64,000 nucleotides of DNA from Cohnella lupini (GTDB taxonomy: Bacteria; Bacillota; Bacilli; Paenibacillales; Paenibacillaceae). Below are positions 51,811 through 60,578 of this stretch, one piece after another. Within the stretch, counting starts at the first letter, position 1, and every line of letters starts with the position of its first letter. The translations under genes and the position numbers were made by a program. Location: NCBI RefSeq assembly GCF_003386205.1, contig NZ_QRDY01000003.1, forward strand, positions 310,001 to 374,000, in the 5' to 3' direction. The notes beneath the pieces were generated by a model that was not told where the DNA came from, did not search any database, and saw only the letters and a list, made by a program, of their open reading frames with translations.

Positions 51811-51854
51811 AAACCGGCTACGGAAACGAATGAGTTCGTTTCCGTAGCCGGTTT
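51811..51854 (-). terminator. Terminator after the GNAT gene
   Basis: A perfect 20-bp stem (51811-51830 with 51835-51854) with a 4-nt loop follows the minus-strand acetyltransferase gene. The minus-strand tail is T-rich (TTTTGCTTT). Confidence 0.88.
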
Positions 51855-51855
51855 A

Positions 51856-52425
51856 TTAAATGAATGAAGGAAGAGGCTTGACCATATGCCGATAAGGCTT
51901 GCCGTGAATCGTAATTACCTTATTTGCCTCGTATCCAAGCTTCAGGTAAAGCGCATGGGCTCCGGAGTTGTTCATTTCAACGTTTAAGGCGATTTTATCG
52001 TACCCGAGTCCGGCTGCTTTCGTCTCCGCTGCGGCAATGAGTCGTTTAGCGATCCCTTTACCTTGATGCGAAGGATCGACCGCTATCGCATCGATGTAAT
52101 ATTCGTCCTCGTCCGCTTCCTCGTCGATCGAGGCGGCAAGGTCGCCGTTGTGCCGCAAATAATCCAGAATCGGTTTATAGAGCCGCACCGAGTCGCTACC
52201 GTGGTAACAGAGGATCATGCCGACGGCCTCCCCGGCTATCTCTTCGACTAAAATACACGAACGGCTGAAACGGTTGCCCTCGACGTTCAGGAACGCTTCT
52301 AATTGCCGGAGGACGTCGGATTCGGTCGTCTTACCCGTTAATTGATTGGCAATATCTTGAATGGCCAGCAAGATGAGTTTAGCGATCGGTCCGCTATCCG
52401 ACGGATCGGCGGGACGTATGGCCAT
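51856..52425 (-). CDS. GNAT-family N-acetyltransferase
   Basis: A 189-residue acetyltransferase. The acetyl-CoA-binding motif is seen at VDPSHQGKGIAKRLIAAAE near residue 125, then LNVEMNNSGAHALYLKLGYE. It starts ATG with GAGAGGTGAT just in front. It resembles RimI/YhbS-like acetyltransferases without a clear substrate. Monocistronic between a terminator and tRNA-Arg. Confidence 0.88.
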   Translation of the reverse strand: MAIRPADPSDSGPIAKLILLAIQDIANQLTGKTTESDVLRQLEAFLNVEGNRFSRSCILVEEIAGEAVGMILCYHGSDSVRLYKPILDYLRHNGDLAASIDEEADEDEYYIDAIAVDPSHQGKGIAKRLIAAAETKAAGLGYDKIALNVEMNNSGAHALYLKLGYEANKVITIHGKPYRHMVKPLPSFI

Positions 52426-52449
52426 ATCATCACCTCTCTAATGAGGAAT

Positions 52450-52470
52450 AAAAAACCCGCCAAGCGGGTT
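52450..52470 (-). terminator. Terminator of the tRNA-Arg gene
   Basis: On the minus strand AACCCGC pairs with GCGGGTT around a 3-nt loop and is followed by TTTTTTATT, about 35 bp after the tRNA. Confidence 0.85.
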
Positions 52471-52503
52471 CAGCCGATCGACGGGTTGCGTATTTAGATG
52501 GGA

Positions 52504-52580
<77 letters not shown>

Positions 52581-52623
52581 ACGCAAAAAGTAGTTTAACA
52601 TAATGATTTGCGTTCCGCAAGGA

Positions 52624-53319
52624 TTATTCTTCCTGCAGGAGCTTAGCCCTCAATAGCTTTATATCCTTAAGGTGAAAGAGTTTGTCTTGGATATGTATGA
52701 GACCCTCATCCTGCAGCTCCTGCAATACTTTCGACGCCGTTTCGCGAGCCGCTCCCACCATTTCGGCCATTTGCTGGTGGGTGATCTTAACCGGAATGAC
52801 GAACTCGTTCAGTCCTTCGATCGGGTAGTTTTCCGCCAAGTAGAGCAGTTGCTTAATCATACGCAATCTCACGTTCAAGAAGGTGAGGTCGTAGATTTGC
52901 TGGTTAGCTCTCCGCAATCTGTCCATCGTGTAGTCCAAAAGGTGAAACGCGATGTTGCGATCATTCTCTATCAGCAGTTGGAAATCGTGGCGTCGCAAAA
53001 TATACAGCTTGGTTTGCACTAAGCACTCGGCAGTCGCCGACCTGACCATGCCTGGCTTCATGAGCGCCATTTCCCCGAAATATTCGCCTTCGCGCAAATA
53101 AGCCAGAATGACCTTCTTTGATTTATCGAAGCTATAAATGCTGACCGAGCCGCTGCCGATGAAATAGATTTCGTTGCCCTGGTCGCCTTCCAGAAAGATT
53201 AGATCGCCTTTGCGATGCGTTTTATGGTGCATATAGGGCGTGAGACGGTCGATGAGACTAGGTTCTATGTCCCGAAAAAAGGGGATGGTTGCCAAAAGTT
53301 TCTTACCGTCGACGGGCAT
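52624..53319 (-). CDS. Crp/Fnr-family transcriptional regulator
   Basis: A 231-residue regulator. The cyclic-nucleotide-binding domain (about 15-125) includes GNEIYFIGSGSVSIY and a complete phosphate-binding cassette GEMALMKPGMVRSATAE. The helix-turn-helix (about 165-215) reads THQQMAEMVGAARETASKVLQELQDEGL; the RE at its recognition helix is the pair by which E. coli CRP reads GTGA. No cysteine cluster like that of Fnr is seen. ATG 53319 is preceded by GGAGG; an earlier in-frame ATG at 53334 has none. It lies 30 bp after an HD-GYP gene whose promoter has a Crp-like box. Confidence 0.9.
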   Translation of the reverse strand: MPVDGKKLLATIPFFRDIEPSLIDRLTPYMHHKTHRKGDLIFLEGDQGNEIYFIGSGSVSIYSFDKSKKVILAYLREGEYFGEMALMKPGMVRSATAECLVQTKLYILRRHDFQLLIENDRNIAFHLLDYTMDRLRRANQQIYDLTFLNVRLRMIKQLLYLAENYPIEGLNEFVIPVKITHQQMAEMVGAARETASKVLQELQDEGLIHIQDKLFHLKDIKLLRAKLLQEE

Positions 53320-53349
53320 GGCCGCGACCTCCATTTCATTCGTGATCGT

Positions 53350-54348
53350 TTAAAATGCCGGAATAACCTTTATAACCTTGAAGGTCATGTGCTTCATGAG
53401 ATCGACCTGCGTTTCGCTTTGCTCCAACCGCACGATCGGACGACACGGATTCGCGTTATTGGTCGCGCATACCGTTCCCGTCAATCCGCCGGATAGAACG
53501 ACCTTGCTTCCGACCGGATAAGGTTGGAACGCCAGCATGAAAGCTTTAACGACGCCGTAGCTGTACGAGGAATCTATTTTCGACATGACGAAGTCAAATC
53601 CTTCACAGGGAAGCCGATCATGCGTCGGATCGTTCATGAAATAGTCGAAATCGCTGGCCAATCCACAGATTTGAGAGCTTTCCAGTAACGGCTTCCCCTT
53701 GAGGCCGTGCGGAAATCCGCGGCCGTCCAATTGTTCGTGGTGTTGCAGGACGATACGGAGAGCCGTTTCCGGGATGCCCTGCTGCTTGCGCAGGAATTCG
53801 TATCCTATGACGGGGTGATGAAGCAGCAGCGTATCGTCATAAGGAAGTACGAGGCCAATATCGTGCAGGAGGCTGCCGATGGCGATATTCTCGATTTGCT
53901 TTTTGTTATAACCGAGCGCTTTGGCGGTTAGCAGGGAGAGAATGCAGACGTTCTGGCTATGGGCGACTAATTCCTCGCCGCTCGAAGCAAAATCTCGACA
54001 GCTTAGCTTCATGTCCGTTTCCTCGATAATCGTGGCGGAAATATGATCGGTCCATTCCATTAACGTTCGATGGGGGAAGCTGCTCATCGTGCGCATGGAC
54101 CGGAAAATTTGGTTAAGCACGTCTTTTGTCATATTCATCAGGCTTTTCTTAATGTCGGCGCCGCTGATCGCGGTCCGGCGCTCCGTCATCTCGACAGATA
54201 TATAGCGGTGTCCGAGGCGCTTGATCCCATCGATTAAACTGCTATTTAGAGCCACGCCTTGCTTGAGCATAAGACGTCCGTCCACGGTATAAAGACCGCG
54301 CCCCAGCTTGTCGCCGTCTTCGAGTTCGTTTACTGGTATGATTAGCAT
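53350..54348 (-). CDS. Degenerate HD-GYP domain protein
   Basis: A 332-residue protein of the same plan as the other two HD-GYP proteins of the window (N-terminal MLIIPVNELEDGDKLGRGLY). Here HDIGK reads HDIGL, HHExxDGxGYP reads HHEQLDGRGFP, and the usual ADxYDA segment is ASDFDYF. The conserved Lys and Tyr are therefore lost, so activity on cyclic-di-GMP is doubtful; it may bind without cleavage. AGGAG supports ATG 54348. It precedes the crp-like gene on the same strand, and a Crp-type palindrome lies upstream. Confidence 0.85.
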   Translation of the reverse strand: MLIIPVNELEDGDKLGRGLYTVDGRLMLKQGVALNSSLIDGIKRLGHRYISVEMTERRTAISGADIKKSLMNMTKDVLNQIFRSMRTMSSFPHRTLMEWTDHISATIIEETDMKLSCRDFASSGEELVAHSQNVCILSLLTAKALGYNKKQIENIAIGSLLHDIGLVLPYDDTLLLHHPVIGYEFLRKQQGIPETALRIVLQHHEQLDGRGFPHGLKGKPLLESSQICGLASDFDYFMNDPTHDRLPCEGFDFVMSKIDSSYSYGVVKAFMLAFQPYPVGSKVVLSGGLTGTVCATNNANPCRPIVRLEQSETQVDLMKHMTFKVIKVIPAF

Positions 54349-54387
54349 AGTTACCACTCCTAGTTAAGCTTTTCTCTTTATAGGACT

Positions 54388-54435
54388 ATGCTACCATTGG
54401 CGGATCGTCGGTTTCTGTGACCTAGGTTACAGAAA
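54388..54435 (-). promoter_or_regulatory. Crp-like operator with downstream -10 box
   Basis: TTTCTGTGACCT-AGGTTACAGAAA (54412-54435) is a 24-bp palindrome with one mismatched pair; its core TGTGA-N6-TTACA (54416-54431) differs from the Crp consensus TGTGA-N6-TCACA at one base. On the minus strand a TAGCAT -10 box (54393-54388) puts the centre of the site about 42 bp before the transcription start, the class II activator position. The downstream gene pair encodes an HD-GYP protein and a Crp-family regulator. Confidence 0.65.
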
Positions 54436-54547
54436 TAATCGATTTCGAGACGCGAATACCTAGATGAATTTCGGGAAATAACGACAAAAAAACACACTTT
54501 GTTCCAGGCGGGGATCAACCTTGGACATGTGCGTCTTCATTTTTCGG

Positions 54548-54621
54548 TGGAGCGGGTGAAGGGAATCGAACCCTCGCCTCAAGCTTGGGAAGCTGGCGTT
54601 CTGCCATTGAACTACACCCGC
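54548..54621 (-). tRNA. tRNA-Gly (CCC anticodon)
   Basis: A 74-nt cloverleaf with encoded CCA. Acceptor stem GCGGGTG/CACCCGC, D arm GTTC/GAAC, anticodon loop TTCCCAA (complement of CCC at 54587-54589), T loop TTCGATT. The anticodon stem CCAGC/GCTTG has a C-U mismatch at its second pair. Reads GGG. Confidence 0.95.
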
Positions 54622-54738
54622 ATGGCATGTAAAACAAGGAAAATTATAGCATGGCATTATAGATCAAATCAATCTTGTATTCAGAGTTGGCGAAGTTATC
54701 AAGCTTCATCGCCGTTTTTTCTTTTTGCCGTCCTTTCA

Positions 54739-54747
54739 TGATATAAT
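54739..54747 (+). promoter_or_regulatory. Extended -10 promoter of the ysoA-like gene
   Basis: TGA-TATAAT (54739-54747) is a consensus extended -10 element about 95 bp before the gene. The rest of 54622-54842 shows no other feature. Confidence 0.5.
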
Positions 54748-54842
54748 GCGAAGAACTGAACTTGCTGCTTAAGGCTGGCATGAGGCGTAAGTTAGAAGAA
54801 GACCAGCGACGAAGCCGGTAAATTTGGAGGGGGGCTACCCCA

Positions 54843-55766
54843 ATGACTGACCGCACGAAGGATAACTTGGTATTATTCCCGAAGACATTGGATTATTATC
54901 AGATACAACTTACGAAGATGCTGGAATCGGAACGTTACGGCGACGCCAAGTCGTTGCTCTCTTTTCTGCTTCAATGCCACGGGGAAGCCGATCGTCACCA
55001 TACGGAGTGGCAAGCTTTGCTGGGATGGCTCGATGCGGCGTTTCCGGAAGCCGTAAGCGGGGGAGATGGCGCGTTCCCCTACTCGGAAGAAGACGAGGAC
55101 GAGAACGAAGAGGATTTGTTCAAAAGGCGCGTGACGGAGCGTTATGAATCCGACAGCGAATATATTCCGCAGTTATTAGCTTCTCTATATAACGGAGACG
55201 ACCCGGAACAACAATTGTTGGTATTAGGTCAACTGATGCACGTTTCGCATCCGGATATCGAATTGTCGCTCAGGCAATGGCTGGCGCGCGAGGAATACAT
55301 TCCTCCCGTACAGTTCCGCGCGCTGCAGGCATTGAGGAAACAGGGGTCCAACGGTCCGGTGTCTTTCTGGAGGGACGGCGAAAGCCTGACAGTGGAAGCA
55401 GCCGATACGCCGATCGTATTTTCCGAGTTCCCGCAAGGCATCCATCAAGTTCTCGAAAGGGTTCGCCAAGCGGCCGAGGTGTCCGATCCCACGCTCTCTT
55501 ATTTCGCGGAAGAAATGTGGAAAGAGTGCGTGGAAGTCGCGTATGGATCTTCGATCTATAAGGGCATGACCGAGGATGACGACGGTTCCTCGGATATTTG
55601 GGGGGCCGCGCTTCACCAGCTGCTCATGGAGAAGTTGCACGGCAAACACGGGGATGAATGGATTCGCGAGCAATATGGGATAACGGGAGAATTGCGGTTT
55701 CGATATGAACAGGCGTTGCGCTGGTTAAGGCAATATTCCATCGAGCCTCGTCTTACTCATCCATGA
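54843..55766 (+). CDS. Conserved protein at the ysoA position upstream of tig
   Basis: A 307-residue soluble protein, mostly helical and acidic, with a stretch EEDEDENEED near residue 85 that probably is a linker. The helices around it (YYQIQLTKMLESERYGDAKSLL, LLVLGQLMHVSHPDIELSLR) suggest TPR- or HEAT-like repeats. In Bacillus subtilis the TPR protein YsoA occupies this place before trigger factor, so this is probably its counterpart, but I judge by position and general form. GGAGGGGGGC precedes the ATG. Confidence 0.6.
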   Translation: MTDRTKDNLVLFPKTLDYYQIQLTKMLESERYGDAKSLLSFLLQCHGEADRHHTEWQALLGWLDAAFPEAVSGGDGAFPYSEEDEDENEEDLFKRRVTERYESDSEYIPQLLASLYNGDDPEQQLLVLGQLMHVSHPDIELSLRQWLAREEYIPPVQFRALQALRKQGSNGPVSFWRDGESLTVEAADTPIVFSEFPQGIHQVLERVRQAAEVSDPTLSYFAEEMWKECVEVAYGSSIYKGMTEDDDGSSDIWGAALHQLLMEKLHGKHGDEWIREQYGITGELRFRYEQALRWLRQYSIEPRLTHP

Positions 55767-55785
55767 CTTCAGTTTATTGCTTGAA

Positions 55786-55878
55786 CGATCAGAAAGTATA
55801 AATTTTTATTTTTATACTCATCTGATCGCTACGACAAAATCGACATTCTCTGTCCTGAAGGACGACGAAGTCGTTTTT
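55786..55878 (+). terminator. Tandem hairpins after the ysoA-like gene
   Basis: A first AT-rich hairpin pairs CGATCAGA (55786-55793) and AGTATAAA (55795-55802) with TTTATACT (55811-55818) and TCTGATCG (55821-55828). A second, ACGAC-GAA-GTCGT (55862-55874) followed by TTTTT, looks like a short intrinsic terminator, placed 3 bp before the tig promoter. Confidence 0.6.
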
Positions 55879-55880
55879 GC

Positions 55881-55909
55881 TTGAACGGAACAAGATGTTG
55901 TTCTATAAT
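55881..55909 (+). promoter_or_regulatory. Strong sigma-A promoter of tig with palindromic spacer
   Basis: TTGAAC (55881-55886) and TATAAT (55904-55909) are exactly 17 bp apart. The spacer contains GAACAA-GATG-TTGTTC (55888-55903), a perfect inverted repeat that could be an operator. Confidence 0.75.
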
Positions 55910-55972
55910 AGAGTGGTTTATGTGAATGGTCGCATTGAAGCGGCAAGAAGGTTACGGAGGGGAAAGCATAAA

Positions 55973-57262
55973 ATGACAGCAAACTGGGAAAAGATAGAGA
56001 AGAACGTCGGGGTTCTTGAGGTCGAGGTGGACGCGGAGCAAGTTACGGTCGCGTTGGACAAGGCATTTCGCAAAGTAGTTCAAAAAGTAAACGTACCGGG
56101 TTTCCGCAAAGGTAAAGTGCCGCGCGGCATTTTCGAAGCTCGTTTCGGAATCGAAAGCCTCTATCAAGACGCGATCGACATCTTGCTTCCGGAAGCTTAT
56201 ACCAAAGCGATCGACGAAGCCGGCATCGAGCCGATCGACCGTCCCGAAGTGGACGTCGAGCAATTCGGCAAAGGCCAAACTTTTAAATTCAAAGCTAAAG
56301 TAACGGTTAAACCGGAAGTTAAGCTTGGCGAATACAAAGGCTTGGTCGTACCTGCCGACGACGCCGACGTATCTGATGAAGAAGTAGCCGCCGAGCTGGA
56401 GCGTCTGCAACAACGTCATGCGGAATTGGTTGTAGTCGACGAAGGCCAGGCTCAATTGGGCGACCATACTTCGATCGATTTCGAAGGATTCTTGGACGGC
56501 GTTCCGTTCGAAGGCGGCAAAGGCGACAACTATGCGCTGGAGCTTGGTTCCGGATCTTTCATTCCGGGCTTTGAAGAGCAAGTAGTCGGACTTAACATTG
56601 CCGAAGAGAAAGACATCGACCTTACTTTCCCCGAGAACTATCAAGCGGAGAACCTGGCAGGCAAAGCGGTCGTGTTCAAAGTGAAGCTGAACGAAATCAA
56701 ACGCAAAAATTTGCCGGAGCTCGATGACGAGTTTGCCAAAGACGTCAGCGAATTCGATACGCTCGAAGAATACAAAGCGGATCTTGCCAGCAAGCTGAAA
56801 GATCGCAAAGTGAAAGATGCCGAGCTTGCTCGCGAGACGGCTATCGTAGACAAAGCGACCGATGCTGCCGAATTGGAAGTTCCGCAAGTTCTGGTGGATA
56901 CCGAAATCGACGCCATGCTTAAGGATTTCGAGAACCGTCTTCGCCAGCAAGGCATGAACTTGGAGCTGTACTACCAATTCAGCGGTCAAGACGAAGCCGC
57001 GCTGAAGACGCAAATGCAAACGGATGCCGAGAAACGGGTTCGCAACAACCTCGTGCTCGAGGCAATCGCGAAAGCGGAAAATCTTGACGTATCCGAAGCA
57101 GAGGTCGATGAAGAGTTGGAGAACCTATCCAAGCTTTACAACCGTCCAGCCGACGAGCTTCGCGACATTTTCGCGGCTAACGGATACTTGGAAAGCATGG
57201 GCGCGGATTTGAAAGTTCGCAAAGCCGTGAAGTTCCTCGTAGAAAACAGCAAACAAGCTTAA
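55973..57262 (+). CDS. tig: Trigger factor
   Basis: A 429-residue ribosome-associated chaperone with peptidyl-prolyl isomerase activity. The N-terminal ribosome-binding signature is VPGFRKGKVPR near residue 43; the FKBP-type domain (about 150-240) has GDHTSIDFEGFLDGVPFEGG and FIPGFEEQVVG; a long helical C-terminal part follows. The frame opens at 55877, but GGAGGGG precedes ATG 55973, the family start. It has its own promoter and terminator, upstream of clpP. Confidence 0.96.
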   Translation: MTANWEKIEKNVGVLEVEVDAEQVTVALDKAFRKVVQKVNVPGFRKGKVPRGIFEARFGIESLYQDAIDILLPEAYTKAIDEAGIEPIDRPEVDVEQFGKGQTFKFKAKVTVKPEVKLGEYKGLVVPADDADVSDEEVAAELERLQQRHAELVVVDEGQAQLGDHTSIDFEGFLDGVPFEGGKGDNYALELGSGSFIPGFEEQVVGLNIAEEKDIDLTFPENYQAENLAGKAVVFKVKLNEIKRKNLPELDDEFAKDVSEFDTLEEYKADLASKLKDRKVKDAELARETAIVDKATDAAELEVPQVLVDTEIDAMLKDFENRLRQQGMNLELYYQFSGQDEAALKTQMQTDAEKRVRNNLVLEAIAKAENLDVSEAEVDEELENLSKLYNRPADELRDIFAANGYLESMGADLKVRKAVKFLVENSKQA

Positions 57263-57277
57263 TTTACTATTAAAGCA

Positions 57278-57308
57278 AAGGCACGTGTAACTCGCGTGCC
57301 TTATTTTT
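57278..57308 (+). terminator. Rho-independent terminator after tig
   Basis: AAGGCACG (to 57285) pairs with CGTGCCTT (57295-57302), then ATTTTT. Confidence 0.85.
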
Positions 57309-57373
57309 CACCCCGAATACATAGAATATTGCCCGTCTCGAGACCGAGCGTAACCCGTAAAGAACTCGTCAAC

Positions 57374-57402
57374 ATGACATTCCGTTTTGAACGTGTTAAA
57401 CT
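57374..57402 (+). promoter_or_regulatory. Possible sigma-A promoter of clpP
   Basis: ATGACA and TAAACT are 17 bp apart about 43 bp before the clpP start. I see no direct heptad repeat of the CtsR type nearby. Confidence 0.4.
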
Positions 57403-57444
57403 ATTACCGAGATTTGAAGTCCAATGAGAAAAGGGGTTGGTAAC

Positions 57445-58047
57445 ATGTTAGTACCAATGGTCGTCGAGCAAACGAATCGCGGAGAACGGTCGTACGACAT
57501 CTATTCTAGACTCTTGAAGGACCGGATTGTATTTCTCGGAAGCGCGATTGACGACGATGTCGCCAATCTCATTATGGCTCAACTGCTGTTCCTTGCAGCC
57601 GAAGATCCAGAGAAAGATATCCACCTTTACATTAACTCCCCCGGCGGCTCGGTAACGGCCGGAATGGGAATCTACGATACGATGCAATTCATCAAGCCGG
57701 ACGTTTCCACGATTTGCGTCGGAATGGCCGCAAGCATGGGTTCGTTGCTTCTCACGGCTGGCGCGAAGGGCAAACGCTTCGCATTGCCTAACAGCGAGAT
57801 CATGATTCACCAGCCGTTAGGCGGGGTAAGAGGTCAGGCGTCGGATATTAAGATTCACGCGGATTGGATCATCAAAACCAAGCAGAAGCTGAATCAAATT
57901 CTCGTTGACCGTACCGGCCAGCCTTACGAGAAGATCGAACGGGACACGGACCGCGATAATTTCATGAGCGCGGAAGAAGCCGTGAATTACGGCTTGGTCG
58001 ACAGAGTGATCACGGCACCGCTTGCGACAGACATTCCCAAAGCATAA
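57445..58047 (+). CDS. clpP: ATP-dependent Clp protease proteolytic subunit
   Basis: A 200-residue serine protease subunit that forms the double-heptamer barrel. Motifs: [34 protein letters not shown] with the catalytic Ser, IMIHQPLGG with His, and the Asp in the TDRDNF region. A GTG/ATG farther upstream at 57424 is in frame, but ATG 57445 matches the family start and follows AAAAGGGG. It stands between tig and clpX. Confidence 0.96.
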   Translation: MLVPMVVEQTNRGERSYDIYSRLLKDRIVFLGSAIDDDVANLIMAQLLFLAAEDPEKDIHLYINSPGGSVTAGMGIYDTMQFIKPDVSTICVGMAASMGSLLLTAGAKGKRFALPNSEIMIHQPLGGVRGQASDIKIHADWIIKTKQKLNQILVDRTGQPYEKIERDTDRDNFMSAEEAVNYGLVDRVITAPLATDIPKA

Positions 58048-58102
58048 GAACGACAATTCCGTCCCGTAAGGGCGATGATGCGGTTTATTAAGGAGGGTTT
58101 AC

Positions 58103-59359
58103 ATGTTTAAGTTCAGCGACGAAAAAGGTCAATTAAAATGTTCGTTCTGCGGCAAATCGCAGGATCAGGTCAGAAAGCTGGTTGCCGGTCCCGGCGTCTA
58201 TATATGCGATGAGTGCATCGAGCTTTGCACCGAGATCGTGGAAGAGGAGCTCGGGCACGAGGAAGAGCTCGATCTGAAGGATATCCCGAAACCGAAGGAC
58301 ATCCGCAACATTCTAGATCAATACGTCATCGGTCAAGATCAAGCGAAGAAATCTTTGTCGGTAGCCGTTTATAACCACTACAAACGGATCAATTCCCAAG
58401 CGAAGATCGAAGACGTCGAACTTCAGAAGAGCAATATCATGCTCGTCGGTCCGACAGGCTCGGGTAAAACCTTGTTAGCTCAGACGATGGCCAAAATTCT
58501 GAACGTCCCGTTCGCCATCGCGGACGCGACTTCATTGACGGAAGCCGGTTACGTGGGCGAAGACGTCGAGAATATATTGCTGAAGCTCATTCAAGCAGCC
58601 GATTACGACGTGGAAAAAGCCGAACGAGGCATTATCTACATCGATGAGATCGATAAAGTAGCTCGTAAATCCGAGAATCCGTCCATTACTCGCGACGTAT
58701 CCGGCGAAGGCGTGCAGCAAGCGTTGTTGAAAATTCTCGAAGGAACGGTTGCATCGGTTCCTCCGCAAGGCGGACGCAAGCATCCTCACCAAGAATTCAT
58801 TCAGATCGACACGACGAACATCTTGTTCATCTGCGGCGGCGCATTCGACGGCCTAGAACAATTGATCAAACGTCGCATCGGCAAGAAAGTCATCGGTTTC
58901 AGTTCCGTTCTCGAAGGTCAGAAGGATATGAAGCCGGGCGAGTACTTGTCCCTTGCGCAACCGGAAGATCTGCTGAAATTCGGATTGATTCCCGAGTTCG
59001 TCGGTCGTCTTCCCGTCATTTCCACGCTGGAGCCGCTCGATGAGCCCGCTCTTGTCCGCATTCTATCGGAGCCGAAGAACGCTTTGGTTAAGCAGTATCA
59101 GAAGCTGCTTGAAATGGACAACGTGAAACTCGAATTCGACGGCGGAGCGCTTGAGGAAATCGCTCGCGAAGCGATCAAGCGGAATACGGGAGCACGCGGA
59201 CTTCGCGCAATCATCGAGGGCATCATGCTCGACGTGATGTACGAAGTACCGTCTCGCGATGACGTCGTGACATGCCTTGTGACCGAGAAGGTCATCAAAG
59301 ACAAGATTGCGCCGGAGTTAACGACCAAAAAAGGCAAGAAAAAAGAAGAGAGCGCGTAA
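58103..59359 (+). CDS. clpX: ATP-dependent Clp protease ATP-binding subunit ClpX
   Basis: A 418-residue AAA+ unfoldase. The N-terminal zinc-binding domain has CSFCGKSQ and CDECIELC; Walker A is [12 protein letters not shown] near residue 118, Walker B is [11 protein letters not shown] near 180, and the pore and IGF-type loops ([12 protein letters not shown]) follow. It feeds substrates to ClpP. AAGGAGGG precedes the ATG, 55 bp after clpP. lon does not follow, unlike in several other Firmicutes. Confidence 0.97.
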   Translation: MFKFSDEKGQLKCSFCGKSQDQVRKLVAGPGVYICDECIELCTEIVEEELGHEEELDLKDIPKPKDIRNILDQYVIGQDQAKKSLSVAVYNHYKRINSQAKIEDVELQKSNIMLVGPTGSGKTLLAQTMAKILNVPFAIADATSLTEAGYVGEDVENILLKLIQAADYDVEKAERGIIYIDEIDKVARKSENPSITRDVSGEGVQQALLKILEGTVASVPPQGGRKHPHQEFIQIDTTNILFICGGAFDGLEQLIKRRIGKKVIGFSSVLEGQKDMKPGEYLSLAQPEDLLKFGLIPEFVGRLPVISTLEPLDEPALVRILSEPKNALVKQYQKLLEMDNVKLEFDGGALEEIAREAIKRNTGARGLRAIIEGIMLDVMYEVPSRDDVVTCLVTEKVIKDKIAPELTTKKGKKKEESA

Positions 59360-59424
59360 CTGGAGCAGGACGAATGCCGCTATAAGGCCTTCGGCCGATG
59401 CGGAGTTCGCCTAGATTGCCGGTT

Positions 59425-59448
59425 CCACCCCGCCTAGACGCGGGGTGG
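59425..59448 (+). other. GC-rich hairpin between clpX and ispG
   Basis: CCACCCCGC (59425-59433) pairs with GCGGGGTGG (59440-59448) around 6 nt, without a following T-run. Placed 30 bp before ispG, it may pause transcription or stabilise mRNA. Confidence 0.5.
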
Positions 59449-59477
59449 ACTTTGGCGTATACAGGGGAGAAACCATT

Positions 59478-60578
59478 ATGTTCAAGCGTACAGACACGGT
59501 CGCCGTACAAGTCGGCAATCTAACTATCGGCGGCAATAACCAAGTGATCCTGCAAAGCATGTGCACGACGAAGACGGCCGACGTCGCCGCTACCGTAGCC
59601 GAGATTAAACGGCTCGAGGAAGCGGGATGCCAGCTTGTTCGCGTAACCGTTAATAATAAAGAAGCCGCGGATGCCATTAAAGAAATCAAGAAACAGATCA
59701 GCATCCCTCTGGTCGCGGATATTCATTTCGATTACCGCTTAGCTCTTCTTGCGATCGAGAACGGGATCGATAAGGTTCGAATTAATCCGGGCAACATCGG
59801 ACGACGCGAGAAAGTCGAAGCCGTGGTCAAAGCCTGCAAGGAGAAGAAAATTCCGATTCGAATCGGCGTCAACGCGGGTTCTTTGGAGAACCACCTTCTG
59901 GAGAAATACGGCTATCCTACGGCCGATGCCATGGTAGAGAGCGCTTTGTTCCATATCGGTATTTTGGAGGAACTCGATTTTCACGATATCATAGTATCCC
60001 TTAAAGCCTCCGACGTTCCAATGGCTATCGAAGCTTATATGAAAGCGGCGGAAGTTATCCGCTATCCGTTGCATCTTGGAATTACGGAAGCCGGCACTCT
60101 ATTCTCGGGAACGATCAAGAGCTCGGCGGGTCTTGGCGTATTGTTGAACCACGGTATCGGCAATACAATGAGAATTTCATTGAGCGCGGATCCGGTGGAA
60201 GAGATTAAAGCCGCCCGCGAGCTGCTTAAAGTATTTGGGCTCATTACGGACGCTCCTACTTTGATTTCGTGTCCGACCTGCGGACGACTCGATATCGACC
60301 TATTCTCCGTGGCGAACGAAGTGGAAGAATACTTGTCCAAGCTTAAGGTGCCGATCAAGGTATCGGTACTCGGTTGCGCGGTCAATGGCCCCGGAGAAGC
60401 GCGAGAAGCCGATATCGGCATCGCCGGAGCCCGCGGGGAAGGCATGCTGTTCCGTTACGGAGAGATGATCCGAAAAGTGCCGGAAGCGGAGCTCGTGAGC
60501 GAGTTGAAGAAGGAAATCGACCAAATTGTCGCTTCTTATAACGAAACCGGCGTTATTCCGGGACGTAAACATGGATAA
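59478..60578 (+). CDS. ispG: 4-hydroxy-3-methylbut-2-enyl diphosphate synthase (IspG)
   Basis: A 366-residue iron-sulfur enzyme of the MEP isoprenoid route. The TIM-barrel part begins [21 protein letters not shown]; the 4Fe-4S domain has CPTCGR near residue 265 and [21 protein letters not shown] near 305. The frame opens at 59445, but AGGGGAG precedes ATG 59478. The stop overlaps the start of the PCYCGC lipoprotein gene. Confidence 0.96.
   Translation: MFKRTDTVAVQVGNLTIGGNNQVILQSMCTTKTADVAATVAEIKRLEEAGCQLVRVTVNNKEAADAIKEIKKQISIPLVADIHFDYRLALLAIENGIDKVRINPGNIGRREKVEAVVKACKEKKIPIRIGVNAGSLENHLLEKYGYPTADAMVESALFHIGILEELDFHDIIVSLKASDVPMAIEAYMKAAEVIRYPLHLGITEAGTLFSGTIKSSAGLGVLLNHGIGNTMRISLSADPVEEIKAARELLKVFGLITDAPTLISCPTCGRLDIDLFSVANEVEEYLSKLKVPIKVSVLGCAVNGPGEAREADIGIAGARGEGMLFRYGEMIRKVPEAELVSELKKEIDQIVASYNETGVIPGRKHG

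Noticed and set aside
55877..55972. N-terminal extension of trigger factor
   Set aside because: It covers the promoter -10 box at 55904-55909, so it could not be translated from that transcript.
55952..57019. A 355-codon minus-strand frame opposite tig
   Set aside because: It mirrors the codon pattern of trigger factor, has no ribosome site, and its product is hydrophobic noise rich in Phe and Leu. It is a shadow of a highly biased gene.
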